Shown here piece after piece: positions 36,980-45,116 of a stretch of 64,000 bases of DNA. Within the stretch, counting starts at the first letter, position 1, and each line of letters starts with the position of its first letter. Below the pieces are notes generated by a model. The model made no database searches. It saw nothing but the letters and a program-made list of their open reading frames with translations, and was not told the origin of the DNA. Origin of the DNA: CAWJAP01 sp963834365 (GTDB taxonomy: Bacteria > Acidobacteriota > Vicinamibacteria > Vicinamibacterales > Vicinamibacteraceae); assembly GCA_963834365.1 (NCBI GenBank), contig CAWIBS010000035.1:248001-312000 (forward strand), read 5' to 3'. The position numbers were made by a program, and so were the translations under genes.

Positions 36980-38167
36980 ATGAGGCGTCGCCCCCCGGCT
37001 CCGGGTGCCGCCGACGGTGGCGGCGCCCCGTGGTACCGGCGGTCACCGACCGTCGTCTCGTACTGGAGGGGCCGCCAGCTCGTCTTCCACAACTACCGCT
37101 CGTCGGTCCAGGTCACCGGACCGCCGGTCGTCGCCGAGGTCCTCCACTACTTCGATCGCTGGCGGCGCGCCGACCGGCTCGCCGACGCCGTGCCGAGCGC
37201 GGCGCACCTCGTCGACCGGCTGGCGGATCAACAACTGCTGGAGCGATGGGAGGGCCGCGGGACGCCCCCGCGGCAGGACCCCGACGTCGGCTGGCGGCAC
37301 TGGGAACCGGCCGCGGGGTTGTTCCACTTCTCGACCAAGGACCATTTCGACACCACCCAGGATCTCGAGGAGACCGAGCGGCGCGTCGTCGCCAGGCCTA
37401 CCAGGACGAACTGGACGCCGCCGGGCCTGCGCCTGCGCGCCGACGCTGAGATTGCGCTCGAGCGGCCGACGCAGCCGAACGCGCTCGAAGCGGTGCTGGA
37501 CCAGCGCCGCACGTGGCGCGAGTTCGGCGGCGAGCCGCTCGCGAAAGCCGACGTCGAGCGCCTCTTGTGGTGGGTCTGGGGCGTCCGCCGATGGCTGGCC
37601 ACCGGCGAGGCGAGATATGCGCTGCGGTCGTCGCCGTCGGCGGGCGCACGACAGGTCCTGGAAGTGTACCTGGTGGCCGTCAGAGTGGCGGGCCTCGAGC
37701 CCGGCCTCTACCACTACGCCATCGATCGGCACAGCCTCACTCGCCTCCCGGGCCGCGTCTCCGCCCGCACCCTGCCGCGGTTCCTGCCGCGCCAGTGGTG
37801 GTTCCACGGCGCCGCGGCGTTGTGGGTGATGAGCGCCGTGTTTCCGCGCATGCAGGCACGGTACCGCGCCCCGCGGCACTATCGTTCCGTCCTGCTCGAA
37901 GCCGGTCACTTCTGCCAGACCTTCTGCCTCTCCGCCACGGCCCTCGGCCTCGCACCGTTCTGCACGCAGGCGCTCGCCGATCGGGTCGTCGAAGCGGCGC
38001 TGGGCATGGACGGGATCGAGGAGTCCGTCGTCTACGCCGCGGGCCTCGGCCCCAGGCCTCGTGGCGGGCAATGGCGGCCGTGGCCGGATCACGAGCCCGG
38101 TCATCCCTATCGACAGCCCCGGGCGCGCACGCCTGGCCGGCCCGCCAAACCCTCGCGTGGTGACTGA
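36980..38167 (+). CDS. SagB/ThcOx-type FMN dehydrogenase (nitroreductase fold)
   Basis: 395 residues, intact. The N-terminal ~85 residues look like a small winged-helix docking domain (VVSYWRGRQLVFHNYRSSVQ, ADAVPSAAHLVDRLADQQLL). The nitroreductase core has LDQRRTWREFGGEPLAKADV (FMN phosphate-binding Arg residues), RSSPSAGARQVLEVYLVAVR with GLEPGLYHYAIDRHSLTRL, then RSVLLEAGHFCQTFCLSATA and GIEESVVYAAGLGPR. This arrangement is typical of SagB/ThcOx enzymes, which oxidise azolines to azoles in peptide natural products, although orphan members have other or unknown substrates. No YcaO cyclodehydratase, SagC or SagD gene occurs in the window. The next gene begins 15 bp downstream. Confidence 0.85.
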   Translation: MRRRPPAPGAADGGGAPWYRRSPTVVSYWRGRQLVFHNYRSSVQVTGPPVVAEVLHYFDRWRRADRLADAVPSAAHLVDRLADQQLLERWEGRGTPPRQDPDVGWRHWEPAAGLFHFSTKDHFDTTQDLEETERRVVARPTRTNWTPPGLRLRADAEIALERPTQPNALEAVLDQRRTWREFGGEPLAKADVERLLWWVWGVRRWLATGEARYALRSSPSAGARQVLEVYLVAVRVAGLEPGLYHYAIDRHSLTRLPGRVSARTLPRFLPRQWWFHGAAALWVMSAVFPRMQARYRAPRHYRSVLLEAGHFCQTFCLSATALGLAPFCTQALADRVVEAALGMDGIEESVVYAAGLGPRPRGGQWRPWPDHEPGHPYRQPRARTPGRPAKPSRGD

Positions 38168-38182
38168 GGCACACCACGATCG

Positions 38183-39310
38183 ATGAGCCGTCGGGGCCAG
38201 GACCGGACGCGGAAGCGCGACCGCACGACCGGTTCGAACACCGCTCCGCCACCAGGCCATCCACTCCGCGGGATCCACCGGCTCGCGGCTGCGACGCTCT
38301 CCGAGATGTGGCGCGCTGCCGCAGCCCCCGACCTCCAGGGCCCGCGCGCTGGCGATGCCGATCGAGTGCTTCGCGCACTGCTCTACCAGTCGCTGCAATC
38401 CATCCCCAACGAGCGGGCGCTGCGCGACCGGCTGCGAAAGAGCGCGACCGCGCGGTGGTTCATCGGGATCGATGCCACCGATTCTCTCTGGAGGGCGGGC
38501 ACGTTCGGCCGAATCCGGGCCCGGCTGTTCGCTCGCGGCATCGCCCACGTCTTCATCCAGTCGATGCTGCGGCGCGCCGACATCGCGGCGCCGCTGCGCG
38601 ATCCGCGCCTCGCCCCCGACGTGAAGCTGCTCGAGGCGTGGAGCGGCCCCGCGGTGTCGTGGCCGCCCGGCCTCGACGCGCTCGAAGTGCATTCGCTGCT
38701 GGTGCTCACCGAGCTGCCGGACGCGATGCGGCACTTGCCGTATCTCGAAGGCATCGGCGAAGGCGGACCGCTGGAGACGATTGTGCGGCGTCTCTCGAGC
38801 GAGCTGCCGGGACCGCTGACGGTGGTCTGCTGGTCGGACGCGATGGCCCTGGCGATTGCCCCGGTCAGTCGACGCACCCAGACAGGCGTCCTGCGGGTCG
38901 AGCCCGGCACGATGCTGACGCAGCTGACAGAGGCGGCGTCCTTACTGCACGCCGCGCACCTCGCGATTGTCGAACCCGCTGCGGCACTGCTGCCGGCCGG
39001 GCTGCTCGCGCGCCTGTGCGGGCACCACGTCGAGTCCGAGAACGATGTCACGCGGTCCGATCCCTTGCCTGCGGGCGCCCGCGCGGAGATCTTCAGCACG
39101 TCCTGCCTGCATCGCCTCCGGACGGAAGCGCCCGGGAACGTCGAGTTCACCCCTGGAGGTTGTCTGGACTGGGCGTTCGGCGTGGATCGTCTCCGGATGC
39201 GGCTCGAGGACCTGCGCCGGGAACGCGTCGCAGAGCCGATGCCCGCCGATCTCCCGCGGCACATCCAGGTGGACACGCGCGACGACTGGCGGCGGCTCGC
39301 AACCCCGTGC
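38183..39310 (+). CDS. Chimeric protein: IS5-type DUF772 domain fused to a cytidylyltransferase-like (SpsF-type) domain
   Basis: Residues about 30-130 align with the N-terminal DUF772 domain of IS5-family transposases (HPLRGIHRLAAATLSEM, VLRALLYQSLQSIPNERALR, ARWFIGIDATDSLW, TFGRIRARLF). The transposase catalytic domain is absent. The same frame then runs into a domain with the C-terminal features of SpsF/CMP-sugar nucleotidyltransferases: GPLETIVRRLSSELPGPLTV, LAIVEPAAALLPAGLLARLC, HVESENDVTRSDPLPAGARA then EIFS, and RHIQVDTRDDW. The usual N-terminal NTP-binding loop (R-x-x-S-x-R-L-P-x-K) is missing, so catalysis is doubtful. The frame is lost near 39310 at CAACCCCGTG; one indel would fuse it to the following glycosyltransferase. 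The 15-bp spacing from SagB indicates one operon. Confidence 0.65.
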
Positions 39311-40503
39311 GTCGCCCGGAGGAAGCGGACGATCCGTGGGTCCGCGTGCGGGCATGGCGCAATGCCGTGTGGCGCGAGCCGGTCACACTCCGCCGCACGA
39401 CGGGGAGGCGCGCCAGGTCGCCGCGGGTGCTGTTCGCGACGCCGAGCACCGCGTTTTCGGGTCCCGAGCGCATGTACGCGCGGCTGACCAACGGTCTGCT
39501 CGACCGCGGCATGGACCTCTGGGGCCTGCTCGTCCAGCCCGGAATGATCGCGAGCCTGGTGAAGCCGGCCCACCGCCCGCGCCTGATCAGCGACGGCGTC
39601 GAGTTCTCGCGGCCGACGCTCGCGTCGTTCGAATACTGCCTGAAGGTGATGCGGCGCGTGCGGCCTGATCTCGTTCACTGCAACGGGATCCCGACCTGGC
39701 CGGTGCTGGCGGCGGCCGAAGTGTGCCGGACGCCGGTGCTGCAGCACGTCCGGACCGCCGAGCTCGACGGGCTGGAGGATTGCCTGGCTGGCGCCGAACG
39801 CCTCATCGCCGTGTCGCGGTTCGTGGAGACCGAGCTCCTCAGGGCCGGCGCCAGCCCCGAGCGGATCCGCGTCTGCTACAACGGCATCGACACGGCCCAC
39901 CTGCGGCGCAGCGCAGCGGCGCGGCGCGAGGGCCGGCGCCTGTTCGGCATCGCCCCCGAGGCCTTCGTGCTGCTCTGCATCGCCCGCTGCAGTCCTTCGA
40001 AGCGTCTCGAGGTCGTCATTCGGGCGTTCCACGATCTGGCGCGGACCGACCGCGATGCCCGGCTGCTGATCGTCGGCGAGATTGATGATGCCATCTACTA
40101 CGAATCCCTGCGGCACGAGATTGCGGCGCGGCGGCTGGGCTCGCGCGTGCGCTTCGCGGGCGCGGTCGAGAACATCCGGGCCCTGCATGCGGCCAGCGAC
40201 GCCTTGATGCTGGCCTCGGTGCGCGAGCCGCTGGGAAACGCGGTGCTCGAGGCCATGGCCATGCAGACGCCCGTGATCGCCTCGCGCTCGGGCGGCATAC
40301 CGGAGATCCTCGACGAAGCCTGCGGCACTCTGGTCGCTCCCGGAGCCGTGCGCGAATTCGCCGCGGCGCTGCGGTGCGTGGCCAGGGGCGACGAATGGGT
40401 GCGGCAGAAGGCAAACCACGCGCGCAGGGTCGCCTGCCGTCGATTCTCCATCGACCGTCATGTCGAGGACATTCGACGGCTGTACCTCGAGGTAGCGGGC
40501 TGA
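39307..40503 (+). CDS. GT4-family glycosyltransferase (possibly the C-terminal half of the preceding protein)
   Basis: GT-B glycosyltransferase. N-terminal strand SPRVLFATPSTAFSGPERMY (acceptor side), VRPDLVHCNGIPTWPVLAAA, CLAGAERLIAVSRFVETELL and VCYNGIDTAHLRRSAAAR. The donor-side GT4 block has LLCIARCSPSKRLEVVIRAF, DALMLASVREPLGNAVLEAM, the E-x(7)-E region continuing AMAMQTPVIASRSGGIPEIL, and ends RLYLEVAG. The frame joins that of the previous gene with no intergenic space or ribosome-binding site. Either a single DUF772-cytidylyltransferase-GT4 protein has suffered one indel near 39310, or this gene starts at a GTG (39307 or 39427). Donor and acceptor sugars are unknown. Confidence 0.8.
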   Translation: MRRPEEADDPWVRVRAWRNAVWREPVTLRRTTGRRARSPRVLFATPSTAFSGPERMYARLTNGLLDRGMDLWGLLVQPGMIASLVKPAHRPRLISDGVEFSRPTLASFEYCLKVMRRVRPDLVHCNGIPTWPVLAAAEVCRTPVLQHVRTAELDGLEDCLAGAERLIAVSRFVETELLRAGASPERIRVCYNGIDTAHLRRSAAARREGRRLFGIAPEAFVLLCIARCSPSKRLEVVIRAFHDLARTDRDARLLIVGEIDDAIYYESLRHEIAARRLGSRVRFAGAVENIRALHAASDALMLASVREPLGNAVLEAMAMQTPVIASRSGGIPEILDEACGTLVAPGAVREFAAALRCVARGDEWVRQKANHARRVACRRFSIDRHVEDIRRLYLEVAG

Positions 40504-40522
40504 GCGAGGAGACGGAATCTCT

Positions 40523-40656
40523 CGGGCTACGGGCTACGGGCTACGGGCTGCGGGCTGCGGGCTTCGGTCTGCGGTCTTCGGTCTTCGGTCTTTGGTCTTT
40601 GGTCCCTGGTCCCTAATCCCTGATCCCCGGTGGCTGATTCCTGAGGCCTGGTGCCT
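40523..40656. repeat. Heptamer array with stepwise drift of the unit
   Basis: Read 5'->3', the 7-bp unit changes gradually: GGGCTAC (three), GGGCTGC (two), GGGCTTC, GGTCTGC, GGTCTTC (two), GGTCTTT (two), GGTCCCT (two), then AATCCCT, GATCCCC. It lies after the glycosyltransferase stop codon and inside the 3' end of the convergent Gfo/Idh gene. Confidence 0.85.
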
Positions 40657-41624
40657 GCCCTTCGTAGTACCGAGCGAAGCAGCTGGTCCATCACCCGTGA
40701 CGTGCGGGCGGCGGTCTCGCCGGTGCTCGGACACGCGCCGTCTCCATGCAGCGCGTCCACCACGGTCTGGATGAGCGGCTGCTGCACGTGCGCAGGGTGC
40801 GGGATCGTCAGCGTCTCCTCTCCGCCCGGCGTCTCGAGCAGGATCGGCCGATCGTCGAAGGTCGCATACGTGATGCGGCCGCGTGAGCCGATGATCTCCG
40901 TGCGATCGACGGCGCCGTGCGCCGTGAAGCACCAGAGGCCGCTCCCCCGCACACCGCTCGCCAGCTCGAACTCCGCGCTCACGAGATCTTCCGCCGCATA
41001 GTGGCCGCCCTGGTTGACGGCGGCGCCGGTGGCCTTCGCGATCGGCCCGAGGTAGAAGTCCACCAGATCCAGCATGTGCGACGCCAGATCGACGAACAAC
41101 CCTCCACCCGCGATTGCCGGGTCGACGCGCCAGGGCGGCGGCCCCGCTGGCAGCTCGTGCCGCCGGCACAGCGAGATGGTGAACGCCCGGATCTCGCCGA
41201 TCGCATCGCCAGCCAGGAGCCGTTCGATCTCGAGGAACCGCGGCAGCGCACGCCGATAGTAGGCGACGAACAGGGGCACGCCACGGTCCCGGCACGCCTC
41301 GACCATCCGCCCGCATTCCTGTCCGTCGAGAGCCATCGGCTTCTCGACGTAGACGGGTTTACCGGCCTGCGCACAAAGGAGGGTGTGCTCGAGGTGGGCG
41401 TTCGGCGGCGTGGCGACGTAGACCGCGTCCACCTCACGGTCGTGGACCAGGGCGTCCGCGCGATCGTACCAGCGTGGAACACCATGGCGGTCCGCATAGT
41501 CGCGTGCCAACGCGGCGGTGCGGCGCATCACGGCGACGAGCGAAGACCGCTGCGCCTTCGCGAACGCAGGACCGCTCTTCACCTCGGTCACGTCGCCGCA
41601 GCCGATGATTCCCCAGCGAATCAC
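40527..41624 (-). CDS. Cytoplasmic Gfo/Idh/MocA oxidoreductase with an array-encoded C-terminal tail
   Basis: 365 residues. Rossmann loop IRWGIIGCGDVTEVKSGPAF; signature CAQAGKPVYVEKPMALDGQE; catalytic-domain segments FVAYYRRALPRFLEIERLLA and VDPAIAGGGLFVDLASHMLD. The recognisable domain ends at about residue 325 (LLRSVLRRAGTRP). The last ~40 residues (GTRDQRPKTEDRRPQTEARS and similar) are translated from the heptamer array, so the true ancestral stop has been lost or displaced. The gene starts 12 bp after the CocE-type hydrolase gene on the same strand and is probably co-transcribed. Its sugar or cyclitol substrate is unknown. Confidence 0.85.
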   Translation of the reverse strand: MIRWGIIGCGDVTEVKSGPAFAKAQRSSLVAVMRRTAALARDYADRHGVPRWYDRADALVHDREVDAVYVATPPNAHLEHTLLCAQAGKPVYVEKPMALDGQECGRMVEACRDRGVPLFVAYYRRALPRFLEIERLLAGDAIGEIRAFTISLCRRHELPAGPPPWRVDPAIAGGGLFVDLASHMLDLVDFYLGPIAKATGAAVNQGGHYAAEDLVSAEFELASGVRGSGLWCFTAHGAVDRTEIIGSRGRITYATFDDRPILLETPGGEETLTIPHPAHVQQPLIQTVVDALHGDGACPSTGETAARTSRVMDQLLRSVLRRAGTRPQESATGDQGLGTRDQRPKTEDRRPQTEARSPQPVARSP

Positions 41625-41636
41625 GGGCCTCGGTCT

Positions 41637-43502
41637 TCAGGGACGGCTGCTCGCCGTGGGTGCGGCCGTGAGCCTCGGCGGGATGACCGGCAGCAGGATG
41701 TGCGAGGGCCGCGCCGCATCGTGGTGGATCGTCTGCTGCGCGACGCGGATCTCGCTCGTCGTCCCGAACGGCGCGCCCGTGTTCGGGTTGCGGTCGAACT
41801 GCGGGAAGTGGCTGCTCGTCACGTGAACCCGGATGCGGTGGCCCTTGCGGAACGCGACCGACGTTCCCACCAGGTCGATCTCGAAGCGATAAACTTCCCC
41901 CGGTTTGAGCAGACGAGGCTGGCCGGGGCCATCCCGGTAGCGCGCGCGCACGATTCCCTCGGCCATGTTGTAGCTCGCGCCGTCGGGGTGCACGTCCACC
42001 AGCTTGGCCACGAAGTCCGTGTCCACTGCGTCTGACGACGCGTGCAGCACGACCTTGACCGGGCCGGTGACCTCGATCTCCTCGCCGAGGAAGTCGGAGG
42101 TATAGACGAGGATGTCGCGGCGGCTCTCGATCGACCGCTGATCCTGCGGACCGGCGGAGGTCGGCGTGCCGCAGCAGTTGTTGCCGCCGACCGACGGCAC
42201 CGGGTCGTCGGGGTCGTAGCGGTAGCGATCGGATGAGGAGGCGTCGGTCGGCTTGTCCCAGGTGAGCCGGCCGTCGCCGCGATCGCTGTTGGCGGCGCCC
42301 CCGCTCGCGAGATACATCGGACGGTAGGTCGTCCTGGCCAGCGGATACTCGCGCTCGTACACCCACTCGTTGCGACCCATGACGAACAGCTTCACCGGCG
42401 GCTCGCTCGTGAACCCGTCGTCGATGTTCTTCAGGAAGTAGTCGTACCAGCGCAGCTGGATGGCGAGCGCTTCCACGTTCGCGTCGGCGCCGAAGTCGAG
42501 CGCGCCGGTCTTCTGCGACGGCCCATGCCCCCACGGGCCGATGACGAGGTGACTCAAGCGACGGGCCTGCTCGGTCGCGCCCTTCTGGCTCATGCCGACG
42601 TAGCCGCGCAGCGTCCCCTGACTGAAGATGTCGAACCAGCCGCCCAGGGTGTGGACCGGCATCGCGATCTTCTCGAACATCGTTTCGACGTTGAGCGGCT
42701 TCCAGTAGTCGTCGTAGTCGGGATGGGCCAGCCAGTCGTCGTAGAAACGGGCCTTGCGCCCGACCACCTGCTGCATCGTCTTGAGCGGCAGGTGCCACTG
42801 CACCTGGTCGTAGTGCATCGCGCGCACGCCGGCCTGCGAGTGCGGGCCGGGGTTCTGCATGATGCGCGTTTCCATCCGCACCGGACCCCACCCGAAGTTG
42901 AACGACAGCCGCCAGCCGCCGTTGAGCGTGATCCAGTCGTGGTAGATGCTGGTGGAGGCCACCATCGGAAAGATCGTCACCAGCGCGGGAGGCGCCGCCT
43001 GGGCCGCGCGCCACTGGTTCTGCCCCAGATAGGAGCCGCCCTGCATGGCCACCTTGCCGTTCGACCACGACTGCTTCGCGGCCCACCCGATCGTGTCGAC
43101 GCCATCGCGCTCATCGTCGAAGAAGGGCTCCCACCGGCCGTCCGATTCGTGGCGACCCCTGACGTCCTGATACACGTAGACGTACCCGCGCTGCGCGAAG
43201 TAGACCGCGGCTTCGTACGCGCTCGGGAAGCGTTCGGTGCTGTATGGCGTCCGCGACAGCAGCACCGGATGACGCCCGGTGCCGACCGGCCGGTAGACGT
43301 CGGCGTACAGCGTGACGCCGTCACGCATCGGGATCGGCACGTGGTTCTCGATGACGAAGTCGTTGCGCGGCGGCACGTTCGCCGGAAACCGCACCGAGAC
43401 GGACTCGGCGGTGGCGAAAGAAACCCGCTCGAGAGCGAACCCGATCGCGAGCAGTGCCACGGGCACCGCGAGTCGGGCCACGAGGCGATGGTTCGATGTC
43501 AT
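41637..43502 (-). CDS. CocE/NonD-type (X-Pro dipeptidyl-peptidase S15) alpha/beta hydrolase
   Basis: 621 residues from the ATG at 43502. Upstream in-frame codons only translate a heptamer array (GTSDQLPGTSSRA), so longer starts are rejected. Signal peptide about 1-30. S15 fold: VPIPMRDGVTLYADVYRPVG, YVYVYQDVRGRHESDGRWEP (oxyanion Tyr region), nucleophile elbow MQGGSYLGQNQW, LVIGPWGHGPSQ (catalytic His), and a C-terminal jelly-roll with HVTSSHFPQFDRNPNTGAPF. The family includes cocaine esterase, alpha-amino-acid ester hydrolases and X-Pro peptidases; secreted Acidobacterial members are of unknown substrate. Intact. Confidence 0.9.
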   Translation of the reverse strand: MTSNHRLVARLAVPVALLAIGFALERVSFATAESVSVRFPANVPPRNDFVIENHVPIPMRDGVTLYADVYRPVGTGRHPVLLSRTPYSTERFPSAYEAAVYFAQRGYVYVYQDVRGRHESDGRWEPFFDDERDGVDTIGWAAKQSWSNGKVAMQGGSYLGQNQWRAAQAAPPALVTIFPMVASTSIYHDWITLNGGWRLSFNFGWGPVRMETRIMQNPGPHSQAGVRAMHYDQVQWHLPLKTMQQVVGRKARFYDDWLAHPDYDDYWKPLNVETMFEKIAMPVHTLGGWFDIFSQGTLRGYVGMSQKGATEQARRLSHLVIGPWGHGPSQKTGALDFGADANVEALAIQLRWYDYFLKNIDDGFTSEPPVKLFVMGRNEWVYEREYPLARTTYRPMYLASGGAANSDRGDGRLTWDKPTDASSSDRYRYDPDDPVPSVGGNNCCGTPTSAGPQDQRSIESRRDILVYTSDFLGEEIEVTGPVKVVLHASSDAVDTDFVAKLVDVHPDGASYNMAEGIVRARYRDGPGQPRLLKPGEVYRFEIDLVGTSVAFRKGHRIRVHVTSSHFPQFDRNPNTGAPFGTTSEIRVAQQTIHHDAARPSHILLPVIPPRLTAAPTASSRP

Positions 43503-43509
43503 CGTGGAA

Positions 43510-43620
43510 CAACTGGCTCGGCTACTGGTCCCTGGTAACTGGTCGCTGGTCCCTGGTCGCTGGTCGCTGGTCTCTGGTCCCTGGTAACTGGTCCCTGAGG
43601 CCTGATGCCTGGTCCCTGGT
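43510..43620. repeat. CTGGTCC heptamer array
   Basis: About 14 units in register: CTGGTCC, CTGGTAA, CTGGTCG, CTGGTCC, CTGGTCG, CTGGTCG, CTGGTCT, CTGGTCC, CTGGTAA, CTGGTCC, CTGAGGC, CTGATGC, CTGGTCC, CTGGTTC. It ends exactly at the stop codon of the SelA-like gene (43621). Confidence 0.9.
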
Positions 43621-44829
43621 TCAGGCTTTCCGCTCCAGCGCTTGACGCAGAGCCCGCGCGACGATCGCATCCTCGTCGTCGCGCATCATCCAGACGCCGA
43701 TCTGCAGCGCCTCGCCCTCGGACCGGATCGCGATCGACGGCTCCCCGTCACGCAGGGTGCGGATGATGTCGGCGGTCGTGAAGCCCTTGGCGGCGGCGTC
43801 CCAGAAGATGCGGACGTGCGGGACATGATTGGCGACCTCGGGGACGAAGATCTCGGCTTTCACACCCTCGACGGCGGCGGCCGCCTTCTGGATGGTCTCG
43901 GCGCGCTTGTCGAACTCGCGGCGCTCGCGCGCGTGATCGCGCTTGAGGTACACGTCCACCGCCACGAGCATGCCGAGCATCTCTTCCTTGTTGACCTTCA
44001 TCCCGCGGCCGATGGTGTCGGAATTGGGCGGGCCGTTGAGCCGCGCCGCCGCGATCAGGTCCTTCCGTCCCAGGAGCAGACCCGCGCTCTGGGGTCCGCG
44101 AATCCCCTTCCCGCCCGAAATGGCGACCAGGTCGAAGCCCATCTTCGTGTACTTCCAGAAGTTCTCGACCGGCGGCACGTCCGCGGCGCAGTCGTTGAAC
44201 GTCGGGATCCCGTGCTTCTTTCCGAGCTGGACGAACTCCTCGTCGCGAATCTGTCCCACCGGGTTGTTGTTGTTGTAGAAGAGCATCATGGCGGTCTGCG
44301 GATTGACCGCGCGCTCGAGATCGTCGCGTGACTCGACTTCGACCAGGCGCACGCCGCAGTTGCGGACGGCGTGGTCGTAGCCGAAGCGGTGCGACTTCTG
44401 GGTGATGACCTCGCTCTTCATCCCCGCGAGGTTCGGCAGGTTCACGATCTTCTCGCGGTCCGTTCCCGTCAGCACGGCCGCCGTGCCGAGCGTCAACGCC
44501 GACGCCGCGCCCGACGTGACCATCGCCCCTTCACACGAGAGGAGGGCGGCAAGCTTCTCCCCCACCTTGTCGTGCAGCTCCTCGAGCATCACGTAGTGGG
44601 CCGAGGCGTAGTTGATGGCCTCCATGACCTCGCGCGGCATGAGCGAGGCGGTCATGGCCGTAAAGGTGCCGGACGCGTTGATGAACGGCCGGACACCCAG
44701 GTCCTTGAAATAGTCACGGCCCGAGCTTCTGGCCGGGGCCTCGTCGGCCAGGGCGGCGCCGCCGCCGATGAAGCCGCCGACCAGCGGCAGGGTGGATACG
44801 GATTCCAGAAAACGGCGTCTACGCCACAT
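43621..44829 (-). CDS. SelA/DgaE-like PLP-dependent enzyme with export signal
   Basis: 402 residues, intact. The N-terminus has a Tat-like signal (WRRRRFLESVSTLPLVGGFI). The rest follows the selenocysteine synthase/aminotransferase class V-like fold: GVRPFINASGTFTAMTASLM, GEKLAALLSCEGAMVTSGAA, FYNNNNPVGQIRDEEFVQLG and the PLP lysine in VAISGGKGIRGPQSAGLLLG. Such proteins outside selenium metabolism include D-glucosaminate-6-phosphate ammonia-lyase and related amino-acid or amino-sugar lyases. An exported version implies a periplasmic substrate. It lies upstream of the CocE hydrolase gene, separated by a heptamer array. Confidence 0.85.
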   Translation of the reverse strand: MWRRRRFLESVSTLPLVGGFIGGGAALADEAPARSSGRDYFKDLGVRPFINASGTFTAMTASLMPREVMEAINYASAHYVMLEELHDKVGEKLAALLSCEGAMVTSGAASALTLGTAAVLTGTDREKIVNLPNLAGMKSEVITQKSHRFGYDHAVRNCGVRLVEVESRDDLERAVNPQTAMMLFYNNNNPVGQIRDEEFVQLGKKHGIPTFNDCAADVPPVENFWKYTKMGFDLVAISGGKGIRGPQSAGLLLGRKDLIAAARLNGPPNSDTIGRGMKVNKEEMLGMLVAVDVYLKRDHARERREFDKRAETIQKAAAAVEGVKAEIFVPEVANHVPHVRIFWDAAAKGFTTADIIRTLRDGEPSIAIRSEGEALQIGVWMMRDDEDAIVARALRQALERKA

Positions 44830-44890
44830 CGTGCTGACCTCCGGTTCGCTGGGATGATATCTGAAGAGCGGCTGGAATGGCTGGAGCGGC

Positions 44891-45045
44891 TGTCAGGGAT
44901 CGGGGATCAGGGGTCAGGGGTCAGGAAGATCTTCAGTCGCCCAGCCGCCTAGTCGCCCAGTCGTCCAAGCCGTTCCAGCCGTGCCAGTCGCTCCAGCCGT
45001 GCCCTGAACTGATGCCTGCCTGTTGCCTGATCCCTGTTGCCTATC
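44891..45045. repeat. Mixed heptamer/octamer arrays between SelA-like and haloperoxidase-like genes
   Basis: 44891-44925: GGGATCG, GGGATCA, GGGGTCA, GGGGTCA (the reverse sense of the CTGGTCC family). 44934-45000: AGTCGCCC, AGCCGCCT, AGTCGCCC, AGTCGTCC, then CAGCCGTGC-like units. A tail of TGCCTGA/TGCCTGT units follows to about 45045. The gap 44830-45116 otherwise holds nothing I recognise. Confidence 0.75.
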
Positions 45046-45116
45046 TTTCAAAGAGGCGTGCGCCGCCGTTCTCGAAAAATCCACGGACGGCGCACTGCCC
45101 GTACTGTCGGCGGCGA

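Noticed and set aside
38183..39310. Intact IS5-family insertion sequence
   Set aside because: Only the DUF772 N-terminal domain is present. The DDE catalytic domain and terminal inverted repeats are not visible.
38383..40461. 692-codon minus-strand frame opposite the chimeric transferase and GT4
   Set aside because: The product has no family features. The plus strand shows GT4 and DUF772 motifs in order.
36697..40503. Complete thiazole/oxazole-modified microcin cluster
   Set aside because: Only a SagB-type dehydrogenase is present. I found no YcaO, E1-like or docking protein gene, so the locus is reported as a candidate operon rather than a TOMM cluster.
40510..40620. Small proteins encoded by arrays (Gly/Tyr/Leu/Arg- or Leu/Val/Pro/Trp-rich repeats)
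   Set aside because: They are translations of degenerate heptamers in whatever frame is open, with no ribosome-binding sites.
45058..45095. Hairpin GTGCGCCG ... CGGCGCAC with an A-rich loop
   Set aside because: An 8-bp stem with a 22-nt loop and no T run after it; too weak to call a terminator.
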